A DNA stretch of 64,000 nt from Streptomyces humidus (GTDB taxonomy: Bacteria > Actinomycetota > Actinomycetes > Streptomycetales > Streptomycetaceae), in the NCBI RefSeq assembly GCF_014649655.1, contig NZ_BMTL01000024.1:103164-167163 (forward strand), in the 5' to 3' direction. The first letter of the stretch is position 1. Each line of letters opens with the position of its first letter. This document shows, in pieces, positions 22,992 to 30,987 of this stretch. The position numbers and the translations under genes were made by a program. The notes beneath the pieces are model-generated. The model was not told the origin of the DNA, did no database searches, and saw nothing but the letters and a program-made list of their open reading frames with translations.

Positions 22992-25175
22992 ATGACCACA
23001 ACCGGCAAGCGATCCACCGCGCTCGCAGCCCTCGTGACCGCCGCCGTCATCGGCGCTCCGCTCCTCTCCGCGCATGCCGTCTCCGGCAAGCCCGAGACCG
23101 ACACCAGCCACGCCTACACCGCCCGCCTCGACATCGGCGACGGCGCCAAGGCGTGCTCCGCGGTCCTGATCGCCCCCCAGTGGCTCGCCACCGCCGCGTC
23201 CTGCTTCGCGGACAAGCCGGCCGAATCGGTCAGGATTCCCGCCGGGGCGCCGAAGCTGAAGACCACGGCGACCGTCGGACGCACCGACCTGACCACCGCC
23301 GCGGGCGTCGTCCGCGAAGTGGTGCAGCTCGTCCCGCGCGACGACCGCGACCTGGTCCTGGCCCGGCTGTCCGCGCCCGTCGCCGGCATCGCCCTGCCGG
23401 GCATCGCCACCGCCGCGCCGGCCAAGGACTCCGCCGTGTCGGTCAGCGGCTACGGACGCACCAAGGACGAGTGGGCCCCGCTCAAGCTCCACGGCGACAG
23501 CTTCCAGGTCGACCAGGTCGGCGCCACCGACCTCACCGTCCACGGCGCCTCCGGCGCGGCGATCTGCGCCGGCGACTCGGGCGCGCCCGTGGTCTCCTCC
23601 GCCGGCCTGCTCGGCGTCGCGTCCCGCTCCGACCAGGGCGGCTGCTTCGGCACCGACGCGGCGCAGACCTCCACCAGCGGTGTCGTCAGCCGGACCGACG
23701 ACATCGCCGCCTGGATCAGGTCCACCACCGAGTCGGCCCCGTTCGCCGACTTCAACGGCGACGGCGTCGAGGACACGGCCGTCGGCGACCCCAAGGCCGT
23801 CATCGGCGGCGACGCCGAGGCCGGGGCGGTCCACGTCGTCTACGGCGGCGGCAAGGGCGCCGCCGAACTGGACCAGGACCAGGCCGTCGTGCCCGGCGGC
23901 GCGGAGGCCGGCGACCGCTTCGGCTACGCCCTGGCCACCGTCGACTACGACAAGGACGGCTACACCGACCTCGCCGTCTCCACCCCGTACGAGGACGGGG
24001 GCACCGTCGCCGACGTCGGCATGGTCTCCGTGATCTACGGCTCCCCCGACGGCCTGGGCAAGGGGCGCGCCTCCGACAACTACGCCCAGGGCGAGGGCAA
24101 CGGCGGTCTGAAGGGGGCGTCCGCGGAGAAGGGCGACACGCTCGGCTACTCCCTGGCCGCCGGCATCACCCGCGACGACGAGCCCTACATCGTGATCGGC
24201 GACCCGGGCGAGGACGTCGGCTCCGTCGCCGACGCGGGCTCCGTGGTGTACGTGCACGGCGGCACCAACGTGTACCTCTCCCAGGACGGCGGGCTGCCGG
24301 GCTCCCCCGAGGCCGGCGACCGGGTGGGCACCGCCGTCGCGGCCGACATGACCAACATCGTGGTCGGCATACCGGGCGAGGACATCGGCGACAAGGAAGA
24401 CGCGGGCGGCCTCGCCGTGCTGACCCACAACCTGGGCCTGAACGGCAAGCCGATCGTGCGCGCGGGCATCGACCAGGACCTCGACAAGATCTCCGGCGGT
24501 GCGGAGAAGGGCGACCAGATGGGCAACTCCGTCGCCATCGTCCCCAAGGGCACGAGCGACGACTCGATCATCGCCGTGGGCGCCCCGGGCGAGTCGATCG
24601 TCCCGTCCGGCACCACCACGAACGTGGCGAACGCCGGCACCGTCTTCGTCCTCGACTTCCCCGCCAAGAGCGACTGGAAGCAGCAGACGGTGATCAACCA
24701 GGACCAGGCGAACGTGGCCGGCGGCGTCGAGACCGGCGACCGCTTCGGCGAGAGCCTCGCCGCCGTCAACCTCGCCCCCGGCAAGGCCGCACCGGGCTGG
24801 GCCGACCTGCAGCTCGCGGTGGGCGTTCCCGGCGAGTCCCAGGGCACGGTGGCCGGCGCGGGCTCCGTGCAGACCTTCTCCCTGGTGGGCGCGCCCGGCG
24901 ACCACGACGACGTGCTCTACGCCGGCTACAACAAGGTGCCGGGCACGCCGGGCGCCAACCAGCACATGGGCCAGTACCTCGCCGCGTCCCCGGACCATGT
25001 CTCCCTCGGCATGCCGAACGGCCCGCAGGCCGGCGGATCGGTCTACCAGGTGTCGTGGAACAACGTGGTCTCGCACGCGAGCAGCGCCGACGCGGACGAG
25101 AACGTCACGGTGCTGCGGCCGGGCGCGGGCGGCATCCCCGCGGGCGGCAAGGCGTTCGGCTGGGTCATCCGGTGA
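22992..25175 (+). CDS. Secreted trypsin-fold/FG-GAP beta-propeller protein with substituted catalytic His
   Basis: 727 residues. Signal peptide 1-about 30. Residues 38-245 have the S1 trypsin fold: ACSAVLIAPQWLATAASCF, Asp120 (DDRDLVLARL) and Ser196 (CAGDSGAPVV). The position that should be His reads Ser70 (TAASC instead of TAAHC), so normal peptidase catalysis is unlikely. Residues 248-727 carry about seven FG-GAP/integrin-like blades with Ca-binding loops such as DFNGDGVED and DYDKDGYTD, repeatedly followed by GDRFG or GEDxG. Probably an extracellular binding or adhesion protein. Follows the small secreted gene by 28 nt. Confidence 0.9.
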   Translation: MTTTGKRSTALAALVTAAVIGAPLLSAHAVSGKPETDTSHAYTARLDIGDGAKACSAVLIAPQWLATAASCFADKPAESVRIPAGAPKLKTTATVGRTDLTTAAGVVREVVQLVPRDDRDLVLARLSAPVAGIALPGIATAAPAKDSAVSVSGYGRTKDEWAPLKLHGDSFQVDQVGATDLTVHGASGAAICAGDSGAPVVSSAGLLGVASRSDQGGCFGTDAAQTSTSGVVSRTDDIAAWIRSTTESAPFADFNGDGVEDTAVGDPKAVIGGDAEAGAVHVVYGGGKGAAELDQDQAVVPGGAEAGDRFGYALATVDYDKDGYTDLAVSTPYEDGGTVADVGMVSVIYGSPDGLGKGRASDNYAQGEGNGGLKGASAEKGDTLGYSLAAGITRDDEPYIVIGDPGEDVGSVADAGSVVYVHGGTNVYLSQDGGLPGSPEAGDRVGTAVAADMTNIVVGIPGEDIGDKEDAGGLAVLTHNLGLNGKPIVRAGIDQDLDKISGGAEKGDQMGNSVAIVPKGTSDDSIIAVGAPGESIVPSGTTTNVANAGTVFVLDFPAKSDWKQQTVINQDQANVAGGVETGDRFGESLAAVNLAPGKAAPGWADLQLAVGVPGESQGTVAGAGSVQTFSLVGAPGDHDDVLYAGYNKVPGTPGANQHMGQYLAASPDHVSLGMPNGPQAGGSVYQVSWNNVVSHASSADADENVTVLRPGAGGIPAGGKAFGWVIR

Positions 25176-25245
25176 CCCGCTGACCCGCACGGCCCGGCGT
25201 GCGGCTCCCGCGGGACCCGCCCGCCGGGCGGGTGGTGACACGACA

Positions 25246-25272
25246 GGCGGCCGCGTCGGTGACGCGGCCGCC
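25246..25272. terminator. Bidirectional hairpin between convergent genes
   Basis: GGCGGCCGCGTC (25246-25257) and GACGCGGCCGCC (25261-25272) form a perfect 12-bp stem with a 3-nt loop, placed between the FG-GAP gene (plus) and the 5'-nucleotidase gene (minus). Confidence 0.85.
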
Positions 25273-25292
25273 TCGTCGCCCCCCAGGGGGTG

Positions 25293-27104
25293 TCACTGCG
25301 TGATCGTGATCCGGTTCGCCGTCGGCGGGGCCAGCGGGCCCGAAGCCGAGGAGTTGGCCGTCAGGTACTGCTCCAGGGCGGTCAGGTCGTCGTCGCCGAC
25401 CAGGTCGTTCGTGCCCAGGCCCAGCGTGGGGAAGCCGTCGCCGCCGCCCGCGAGGAAGCTGTTGGTCGAGACGCGGTAGGTGGCGGCCGGGTCGATCGCC
25501 GCGCCGTCGAGCCTGATGGAGTCCGTGACGACGCGGTCGGCGCCGCTCTTCGTCAGGTCCAGCGTGTACGTCAGGTTGGCGGACGGCTGCAGGATCTTCG
25601 GCGCGCTCGTGTTCGTCCCGCTCACCTGCTCCTTGAGGACCTGGATCAGCTGGGCGCCGGTGAAGTCCTGGAGGTTCACGGTGTTGGAGAAGGGCTGGAC
25701 GGTGAAGCCCTCGGCGTAGGTGACCACGCCGTCGCCCTCGGCGCCCTTGGCCGCGTAGGTGAGGCCGGCCCGTACGCCGCCCGGGTTCATCAGCGCGAGG
25801 TCCGTCTGCGGGTCGAGCTTCCTGCCGTACCAGAGCTGGGCGTCCGCGATCAGGTCGCCCATCGGGGACTCGGTGCCCGTGTTGGGGACGTCCGCGGAGA
25901 CGTAGCCGATCGCCCGGTTGCCGACCGGGGCCGCCAGGGTGTTCCACCTGCCGATCAGCTCGGTCATGTCGGGCGCCTTGGCGACGGTCCGGGTGACCAC
26001 GTGGTTCGCCGCCTTGACCGCCGTGCGCGCGATGTCGCCGGTGTAGCGGTCGTACGTCAGCGTGGTGTCCGTGTAGAGACGGCCGAAGGACGCGGCCGAG
26101 GTGACCGTGCGCGGCTTGCCCGACGGGTCCGGGATCGTGCACGCGTACGCGGCGTGCGTGTGGCCCGTCACCAGCGCGTCCACCGCGGGCGTGACGTTCT
26201 TCGCGATGTCGACGATCGGGCCGGAGATGCCGGCGCCCGCGCCCGGGGAGTCACAGTTGTAGTTGTACGCCCCCGAGGCCGGCAGACCGCCCTCGTGGAT
26301 CAGCGCCACGATCGACTTCACGCCCTGCTTCTGGAGCACCTTGGCGTACTTGTTGATCGTCTCGACCTCGTCCTTGAACTTCAGGCCCTTGACGCCCTCG
26401 GCGGAGACGACGCCCGGGGTGTTCTCCAGCGTCACGCCGATGAAGCCGATGCGGACGTCCCTCTTCTTCCAGACCCAGTACGGCTTCAGGATCGGCCGGT
26501 CGGTCTTCTCGTTCAGGACGTTCGCCGCCAGGTACGGGAAGTCGGCGCCCTGGAACTTCTTGTCCGTGTAGCAGCCGGCCGTCGGATGGCAGCCGCCGTT
26601 CTGCAGCCGGCCCAGTTCCTTCGCGCCCTCGTCGAACTCGTGGTTGCCGACCGAGGTGACGTCCAGGTCGAGCTTGTTCAGCGCCTCGATGGTGGGCTCG
26701 TCGTGGAACAGGCCCGAGATCAGCGGAGAGGCGCCGACCATGTCGCCGCCGGCCGCGGTGATGGAGTACTTGTTGCCCTTGCGGGCCTCACGCAGGTGCG
26801 TGGCAAGGTACTCCACACCGCCCGCGTCGATCGTCTTCGTCGTGCCGTCCGGCTGGAGTTCCGTGACGCGGCCCGAGGAACCCGACGGCGGTTCGAGGTT
26901 GCCGTGCAGGTCGTTGAAGGACAGCAGCTGCACGTCCTGGTAGCGGCTCGGCAACGGCTTGCCGTGCCCGCCCTCGTGGGCGTCCGCCGGAAGCGCGGCG
27001 GCCAGGGCGCCGGCGGTGGCGAGAACCGCGGAGGCCGCGACGAGACGGTACGAACGGCGTCTGCCGCGTCCGTCGGTCCGGTGCGGCTGGGAAGTGGCTG
27101 GCAT
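25293..27104 (-). CDS. Secreted 5'-nucleotidase/UshA-like metallophosphoesterase
   Basis: 603 residues with an Arg-rich export signal (RGRRRSYRLVAASAVLATAGALAA, cleavage near ADAHE). The metallophosphoesterase domain has the expected metal ligands: FNDLHGN (64-70), GNHEFD, IHEGG and GHTHAA. The C-terminal 5'-nucleotidase domain (from about 370) has the family NPGGVRAG and STNSFLAGGGDGF signatures. It would release phosphate from extracellular nucleotides. I recall that the S. coelicolor orthologue (SCO4152) is induced by PhoP under phosphate starvation, and a PHO-box-like repeat lies 87 nt upstream. AGGGGGG precedes the ATG. Confidence 0.92.
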   Translation of the reverse strand: MPATSQPHRTDGRGRRRSYRLVAASAVLATAGALAAALPADAHEGGHGKPLPSRYQDVQLLSFNDLHGNLEPPSGSSGRVTELQPDGTTKTIDAGGVEYLATHLREARKGNKYSITAAGGDMVGASPLISGLFHDEPTIEALNKLDLDVTSVGNHEFDEGAKELGRLQNGGCHPTAGCYTDKKFQGADFPYLAANVLNEKTDRPILKPYWVWKKRDVRIGFIGVTLENTPGVVSAEGVKGLKFKDEVETINKYAKVLQKQGVKSIVALIHEGGLPASGAYNYNCDSPGAGAGISGPIVDIAKNVTPAVDALVTGHTHAAYACTIPDPSGKPRTVTSAASFGRLYTDTTLTYDRYTGDIARTAVKAANHVVTRTVAKAPDMTELIGRWNTLAAPVGNRAIGYVSADVPNTGTESPMGDLIADAQLWYGRKLDPQTDLALMNPGGVRAGLTYAAKGAEGDGVVTYAEGFTVQPFSNTVNLQDFTGAQLIQVLKEQVSGTNTSAPKILQPSANLTYTLDLTKSGADRVVTDSIRLDGAAIDPAATYRVSTNSFLAGGGDGFPTLGLGTNDLVGDDDLTALEQYLTANSSASGPLAPPTANRITITQ

Positions 27105-27190
27105 GCGCCCCCCTGTTTGTCGGCTGGGACCGGTGGCTCCGGTCGGGCGCAGCCTAGAGTCAACGCGCGTAGCGCGACAGGGGGTTCGTG

Positions 27191-27212
27191 GTTACATCCT
27201 GGTTTACCTTTG
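27191..27212 (+). promoter_or_regulatory. Candidate PHO box (two 11-nt direct repeats)
   Basis: GTTACATCCTG (27191-27201) is followed directly by GTTTACCTTTG (27202-27212). Both fit loosely the G-T-T-C-A-C-C-type 11-nt unit bound by PhoP in Streptomyces. It lies between the divergent 5'-nucleotidase and mshD genes. On the nucleotidase side a TAGGCT (27154-27149) could be the -10, placing the box near -50 to -70. Confidence 0.4.
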
Positions 27213-27249
27213 CCATCCTCCTTGCCCCCTCTTTGCCGCGTCCGCCCCT

Positions 27250-27255
27250 TACCCT
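27250..27255 (+). promoter_or_regulatory. -10 element of a leaderless promoter (mshD)
   Basis: TACCCT ends 7 nt before the ATG at 27263; no Shine-Dalgarno is present. Confidence 0.5.
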
Positions 27256-27262
27256 CGTACGC

Positions 27263-28189
27263 ATGACCAGCGACGACATCGCACGGATCCCCGGCTCCCG
27301 ATCCATCGAGACCTACGCCGAACTCACCCCCGCCCAGGCCGAGGCCGTCCTCGCACTGCTCGCGGAGGCCGCCCGGACGGACGGCCAGCAGGCGGTCTCC
27401 GAACAAGGCCGGCTGCAGCTGCGCGGAGGCCCCCGCGACGGCGTCTGTCATCTGGTCCTCACCCTCGACGGTGAACTCGTCGGATACGCCCAGCTGGAGG
27501 ACACCGACCCGGTCGAGGCGCCGGCCGCCGAACTGGTCGTCCACCCCTCCCACCGCGGACACGGACACGGCCGGGCGCTCGGCTCGGCGCTGCTCGCCGC
27601 CTCCGGCAAGCGGCTCCGCGTGTGGGCCCACGGCGGCCACTCCGCCGCCCGGCACCTCGCCCAGGTCCTCGGGCTGACCCTGTTCCGCGAACTGCGCCAG
27701 ATGCGACGCCCGTTGACCGGCCTCGAACTGCCCGAGCCGGTGCTGCCCGCGGGCGTCAGCGTGCGTACCTTCGTACCCGGCCGGGACGATTCCGCGTGGC
27801 TCTCCGTCAACGCGGCCTCCTTCGCCCACCACCCCGAACAGGGCTCCCTCACCCAGCGCGACCTGGACGACCGTATGGCCCAGCCCTGGTTCGACCCGGC
27901 CGGCTTCTTCCTCGCCCACCGCGGCGAGCAGCTCGTCGGCTTCCACTGGACGAAGGTCCACGCCGAGGAGCAGCTCGGCGAGGTGTACGTGCTCGGCGTG
28001 GCCCCCGGCGCCCAGGGGGGCGGCCTCGGCAAGGCCCTCACCACGATCGGCCTGCGCCATCTCGCGGCACAGGAACTGCCCACGGCGATGCTGTACGTCG
28101 ACGCCGACAACAAGGCGGCGGTGTCGGTGTACGAACGGCTGGGCTTCACCACGCACGAAACGGACCTGATGTACCGCTCGGAGACGTGA
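27263..28189 (+). CDS. mshD: Mycothiol synthase (MshD), tandem GNAT acetyltransferase
   Basis: 308 residues with two GNAT domains. It catalyses the last step of mycothiol synthesis, acetyl transfer from acetyl-CoA to Cys-GlcN-Ins. Domain 1 (about 50-145) has ELVVHPSHRGHGHGRALGSALL; domain 2 (about 160-308) has the stronger CoA-binding motif VLGVAPGAQGGGLGKALTTIGL and ends YVDADNKAAVSVYERLGFTTHETDLMYR, the MshD-typical C-terminus. Length matches the family. Leaderless start. It is divergent from the 5'-nucleotidase, the usual actinobacterial neighbourhood as I recall it. Confidence 0.93.
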   Translation: MTSDDIARIPGSRSIETYAELTPAQAEAVLALLAEAARTDGQQAVSEQGRLQLRGGPRDGVCHLVLTLDGELVGYAQLEDTDPVEAPAAELVVHPSHRGHGHGRALGSALLAASGKRLRVWAHGGHSAARHLAQVLGLTLFRELRQMRRPLTGLELPEPVLPAGVSVRTFVPGRDDSAWLSVNAASFAHHPEQGSLTQRDLDDRMAQPWFDPAGFFLAHRGEQLVGFHWTKVHAEEQLGEVYVLGVAPGAQGGGLGKALTTIGLRHLAAQELPTAMLYVDADNKAAVSVYERLGFTTHETDLMYRSET

Positions 28190-28194
28190 CCAGA

Positions 28195-28284
28195 GAGCCG
28201 CGCGTGACCAGAGTGCCGTGCGTGACCCGGGAGCGGGGCACGACCCGGGACCGGGACACGACCCGAGAACGGGACACGACCCGG
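28195..28284. repeat. Five degenerate 18-bp tandem repeats downstream of mshD
   Basis: Units begin at 28195, 28213, 28231, 28249 and 28267; the last three share the core CGGGACACGACCCG. No open frame with coding-type third positions crosses them in either direction, so they look like non-coding expansion in the 3' flank of mshD. The remaining 53 nt to the stop of the small minus-strand gene show nothing else. Confidence 0.75.
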
Positions 28285-28337
28285 GAGCCGGCCGAGCCGT
28301 CCCGGAGAGGGCTCGGCCCCACTCGCCCGGACGAGCC

Positions 28338-28516
28338 TCACGCCGGCGTCGCCATGGCACCGCCCCGCCCGAGGGCGGGCGAGGCGGCGCCGGTCGCCCT
28401 CCCGTCTCCGCTCGAGCCCCCGCTCGCATCGCCGCCCACCGCGAAGAGCAGGCAGCCGACGACGCGAGGGCCGCGAGAACGCACCCGGCGATGACGGCCT
28501 TCCTGCCCACGGTCAT
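28338..28516 (-). pseudogene. Small membrane/exported protein gene with apparent 1-nt frameshift
   Basis: An ATG at 28516 overlaps the upstream stop as ATGA and has AGGAGAAGG before it. It reads MTVGRKAVIAGCVLAALASSAAC, a signal or membrane segment. The frame then loses coding character: A/T third positions appear and the frame runs open into antisense mshD. The neighbouring frame (LLFAVGGDASGGSSGDG ... MATPA-stop at 28338) has near-saturated G/C third positions. Joining them needs one extra base near the second half of the hydrophobic segment and would give a roughly 59-residue single-pass protein. Either a recent frameshift or a sequencing error. Last gene of the ABC/sigma operon. Confidence 0.5.
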
Positions 28517-29205
28517 CGACCTTCTCCTGCGGTTCGGAGGTCGCGTGCGCCGGTCGCGGCGGCCGACGGTTCCCTGATCAGGACGACCACCGCCGAGGCG
28601 GCCACTCCCAGCAGTACGGCCCACACCGCGCGCGAGGAGCCCCAGGCCCTCGACAGGGGCGGCGCGAACGGCTGCAGCCCCTCGGGCAGCGGAGCCAGCG
28701 CGGCGAGGACGACGAGGAGAAGGGCGCCCGGCGTCGCCAGGGCCCCGCCGCCGCTGCCTGCGGTGAGGCGCAGCCCCAGCGCGGCGAGGGCCAGCACGAC
28801 GGCGAGCAGCCCCGCCGCCTCCAGCGTCAGACCGGCCCACGGCAGCAGCCCGCGTTCCTCCGGCCCGACCGCCCGAGCGCCCAGGACCAGCACACCGAGC
28901 CAGCCCGCACCCGCCGACACCACGGCGACGCCGGTGCGCAGAGCGCGCGGCAGCCAGCGCGGCACCGGCGTCACCTCGGTCGTGGCGGCCGCGGAGTCGT
29001 CCAGCACGAACGCCGCGCCCACGGCGAGCAGCACCGCTCCCGCACGGATCAGCAGGACCGCGTCGGAGAGCCGCAGACCGCCCGAGACGGCGGTTGCAGC
29101 GCCCACCAGCAGCCACCCCGCCACCGCCGCCGCCAGCAGTGGCGTCATACGGCAGGAACGCAGCACGTACGGCACGAGCAGCGGCCACAGCCGTCCGGGC
29201 CTCAT
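28513..29205 (-). CDS. Polytopic membrane protein of ABC-transporter operon
   Basis: 230 residues with about six hydrophobic helices and no cytoplasmic domain of note (MRPGRLWPLLVPYVLRSCRMTPLLAAAVAGWLLVG...). The start was set at ATG 29205 because it overlaps the upstream stop in the form ATGA; a GTG two codons earlier is possible. It ends by overlapping the small frameshifted gene in the same way. By position it is a further membrane subunit or accessory protein of the neighbouring ABC system; no family signature was recognised. Confidence 0.75.
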   Translation of the reverse strand: MRPGRLWPLLVPYVLRSCRMTPLLAAAVAGWLLVGAATAVSGGLRLSDAVLLIRAGAVLLAVGAAFVLDDSAAATTEVTPVPRWLPRALRTGVAVVSAGAGWLGVLVLGARAVGPEERGLLPWAGLTLEAAGLLAVVLALAALGLRLTAGSGGGALATPGALLLVVLAALAPLPEGLQPFAPPLSRAWGSSRAVWAVLLGVAASAVVVLIREPSAAATGARDLRTAGEGR

Positions 29206-30833
29206 CGGCACGCGCTTTCGGCGGAGGCGTCACGGGCCGGGGCGCGCACCCCGAGCAGCCGCGCGGCACGGGCTGTCGTGGTGCCCGGTGCGCTCAGCTC
29301 GGCCCAGGACGCCTTCACCCTGGCGCCGATCCGGTCGGCGGGCTGCGCGAGCAGATCCCGTGAGAGCCGCACTTCCGCCGCGTCGAAGTCGACCCCGGTG
29401 GCGGACATCAGCACCAGCACGGTCAGCCCGCTGGTGGTGCGGGACTCCAGATCGCGCAGCGCGGCGCCCGATCCCGCGGTCGCCTGGCCGGCGAGCCACA
29501 GCGTCAGGACGGCCCGGGAACCGCAGACGGTGTCCACCCGGGGCGAGTCCGGCACCGACCCGGTCACGGCCCGGTAGGCGAACAGCACCGAGAACTCGGC
29601 CACCGCGTCGCTCTCGGTGTCCTGGCCGGCGCTGCCCGCACTCCAGGCCGTGCCGACGGGCACCGCCGCGGGCGTGCCCGCTCTGCGGTCGTCGGCGTCC
29701 CACGCCGCGTACGGCAGCGGCACGGAACCGCCCGTCTCCACACCGGCCCGGAAGATCCGCTGCCGGACCGCGTACGGCGCCCGCGCGACGTCGTCCGGGG
29801 CCCGGGCGAGGACGCCCCGCACCACGGCGTCCCACTGCTCGGCGCGGCGGGTGAACTCGGGGAACGCGCAGTACGTCACGTTCAGCCGCCTCTCGCACTT
29901 CTGCCGCGCGGCGGGATGCTCGGTGGCGGCGGCGCGGGCGCGCTCGACCGCGCCGGACGCCGGCCGCGTCTGCAGCGTCCCGCCGAGCAGCGCGAGCGCG
30001 GCGGCAGCGACGGACGCCCCTCGCAGTGCCCCCGTGCCGCGGCACGGCCCCTCCGGCACGCTGTCCGCCCTGCCGCACAGCAGGGCGCCGCAGGCGCCGG
30101 CCGCGGCCAGCGCCGTGAGCCACAGCAGATGCGCGCCGGCCGGCCGGCCGAGCAGCTCCGACGGCAGGGGCTGCGCGGACTCGTTCTCGGTGGCGACGAC
30201 GCCGAGCCAGCGCCAGCGGGCGGTGTTCTGCACGGCGGCGAGGAACGTGAACACCGCCGGCAGCGCAAGCACCAGGGAGGCGGCGGCGGGCGACGAGCTC
30301 AGCCGCGCGGTCAGCACGCCGAGGATCCCGGCGAGCAGCACCACCGCGGGGCCCGTCGCCACCTCCGCCCACCGCACGGCGCCCACCGCGTCCGGCTCGA
30401 CCGCGAGGCAGCCGATCCGCGCGCACACCAGCAGCGCCGACACGACGACGGCGGGCGCCACGGCCAGCAGATGAGCTGCGGTGCGGGCCCGGAAGCCCAG
30501 GCCCTCGACCGCGAACAGCGGCTCCACACCGTGCCGACGGCTGCGCAGCGCGCCGGAGTTCGCGGCGAGCAGCACTCCCGCGGCCGGCAGCAGCAGCGGG
30601 ATCTGGACGAGGCGGGAGCTGTCCTGCAGCACCGGGTAGCGATGGGCGTCGTGCCCGCCTGTCTGGGCGTAACCCCACAACAGGAGGTAGGCGGCGAACC
30701 CGCCGAGCACGGCCGGGTGGCGCAGCAGCCGCACGGCCTCGGCGCGGGCCAGGGCCAGCACCCCGGCGCGCACCGGGCCTCGGGCGAGGGACCCTGCTGC
30801 GGGGCCGCTGCGGATGTCGTCGAGGGCGGTCAC
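29202..30833 (-). CDS. ABC-2-like permease/membrane protein (paralogue B)
   Basis: 543 residues from GTG 30833. The N-terminal half has six or so helices (YLLLWGYAQTG, IPLLLPAAGVLLAANSGALRSRR, AHLLAVAPAVVVSALLV, AVVLLAGILGVLTARL, LVLALPAVFTFLAAV). An exterior or soluble C-terminal half of about 250 residues includes CERRLNVTYCAFPEFTRRAEQWDAVV and ends WAELSAPGTTTARAARLLGVRAP. The same landmarks occur in the next gene (CARHGRSTYCSFDEW, WAQLTSASTTTAQAAALLGVKAP), so the two are paralogues. Its start overlaps the stop of a decayed ATPase remnant (GTGA). Confidence 0.8.
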   Translation of the reverse strand: MTALDDIRSGPAAGSLARGPVRAGVLALARAEAVRLLRHPAVLGGFAAYLLLWGYAQTGGHDAHRYPVLQDSSRLVQIPLLLPAAGVLLAANSGALRSRRHGVEPLFAVEGLGFRARTAAHLLAVAPAVVVSALLVCARIGCLAVEPDAVGAVRWAEVATGPAVVLLAGILGVLTARLSSSPAAASLVLALPAVFTFLAAVQNTARWRWLGVVATENESAQPLPSELLGRPAGAHLLWLTALAAAGACGALLCGRADSVPEGPCRGTGALRGASVAAAALALLGGTLQTRPASGAVERARAAATEHPAARQKCERRLNVTYCAFPEFTRRAEQWDAVVRGVLARAPDDVARAPYAVRQRIFRAGVETGGSVPLPYAAWDADDRRAGTPAAVPVGTAWSAGSAGQDTESDAVAEFSVLFAYRAVTGSVPDSPRVDTVCGSRAVLTLWLAGQATAGSGAALRDLESRTTSGLTVLVLMSATGVDFDAAEVRLSRDLLAQPADRIGARVKASWAELSAPGTTTARAARLLGVRAPARDASAESACR

Positions 30834-30950
30834 ATGGCCTCCCGACCGGCCGTCGGCTCGTCCGGGAGGAGCAGTTCGAGGCCGGCGACGAGCGCGGCGG
30901 CCGGCTCCGCCCGCTGCCCCATGTCTCCCGACGGCTGCTCGATCTCTCTG
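30830..30950 (-). pseudogene. Remnant of a second ABC ATPase (signature to Walker B only)
   Basis: Between the two permease paralogues the minus strand encodes EIEQPSGDMGQRAEPAAAL, then VAGLELLLPDEPTAGREAM-stop. This aligns with residues 159-190 of the intact ATPase in the same operon (LSGGMRQRVALAAALVGDPG, FLVLDEPTVGLD). DNA similarity is also visible (CGTCGGCTCGTCC and GACGAG(C/G)GCGGCGGCC in both). The Walker A half and everything after Walker B are gone. The surviving stop overlaps the downstream GTG (GTGA), which may explain why a short in-frame piece persists: it could still couple translation. Operon-level duplication followed by decay is the simplest history. Confidence 0.7.
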
Positions 30951-30987
30951 AGCGGTCCCCCCGGGCTCCTCCTCGGCTCCGCTTCCC

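Noticed and set aside
28218..28577. Arg/Thr/Asp repeat protein on the plus strand after mshD
   Set aside because: Generated by 18-bp tandem repeats; no ribosome site, and it overlaps the coupled minus-strand genes.
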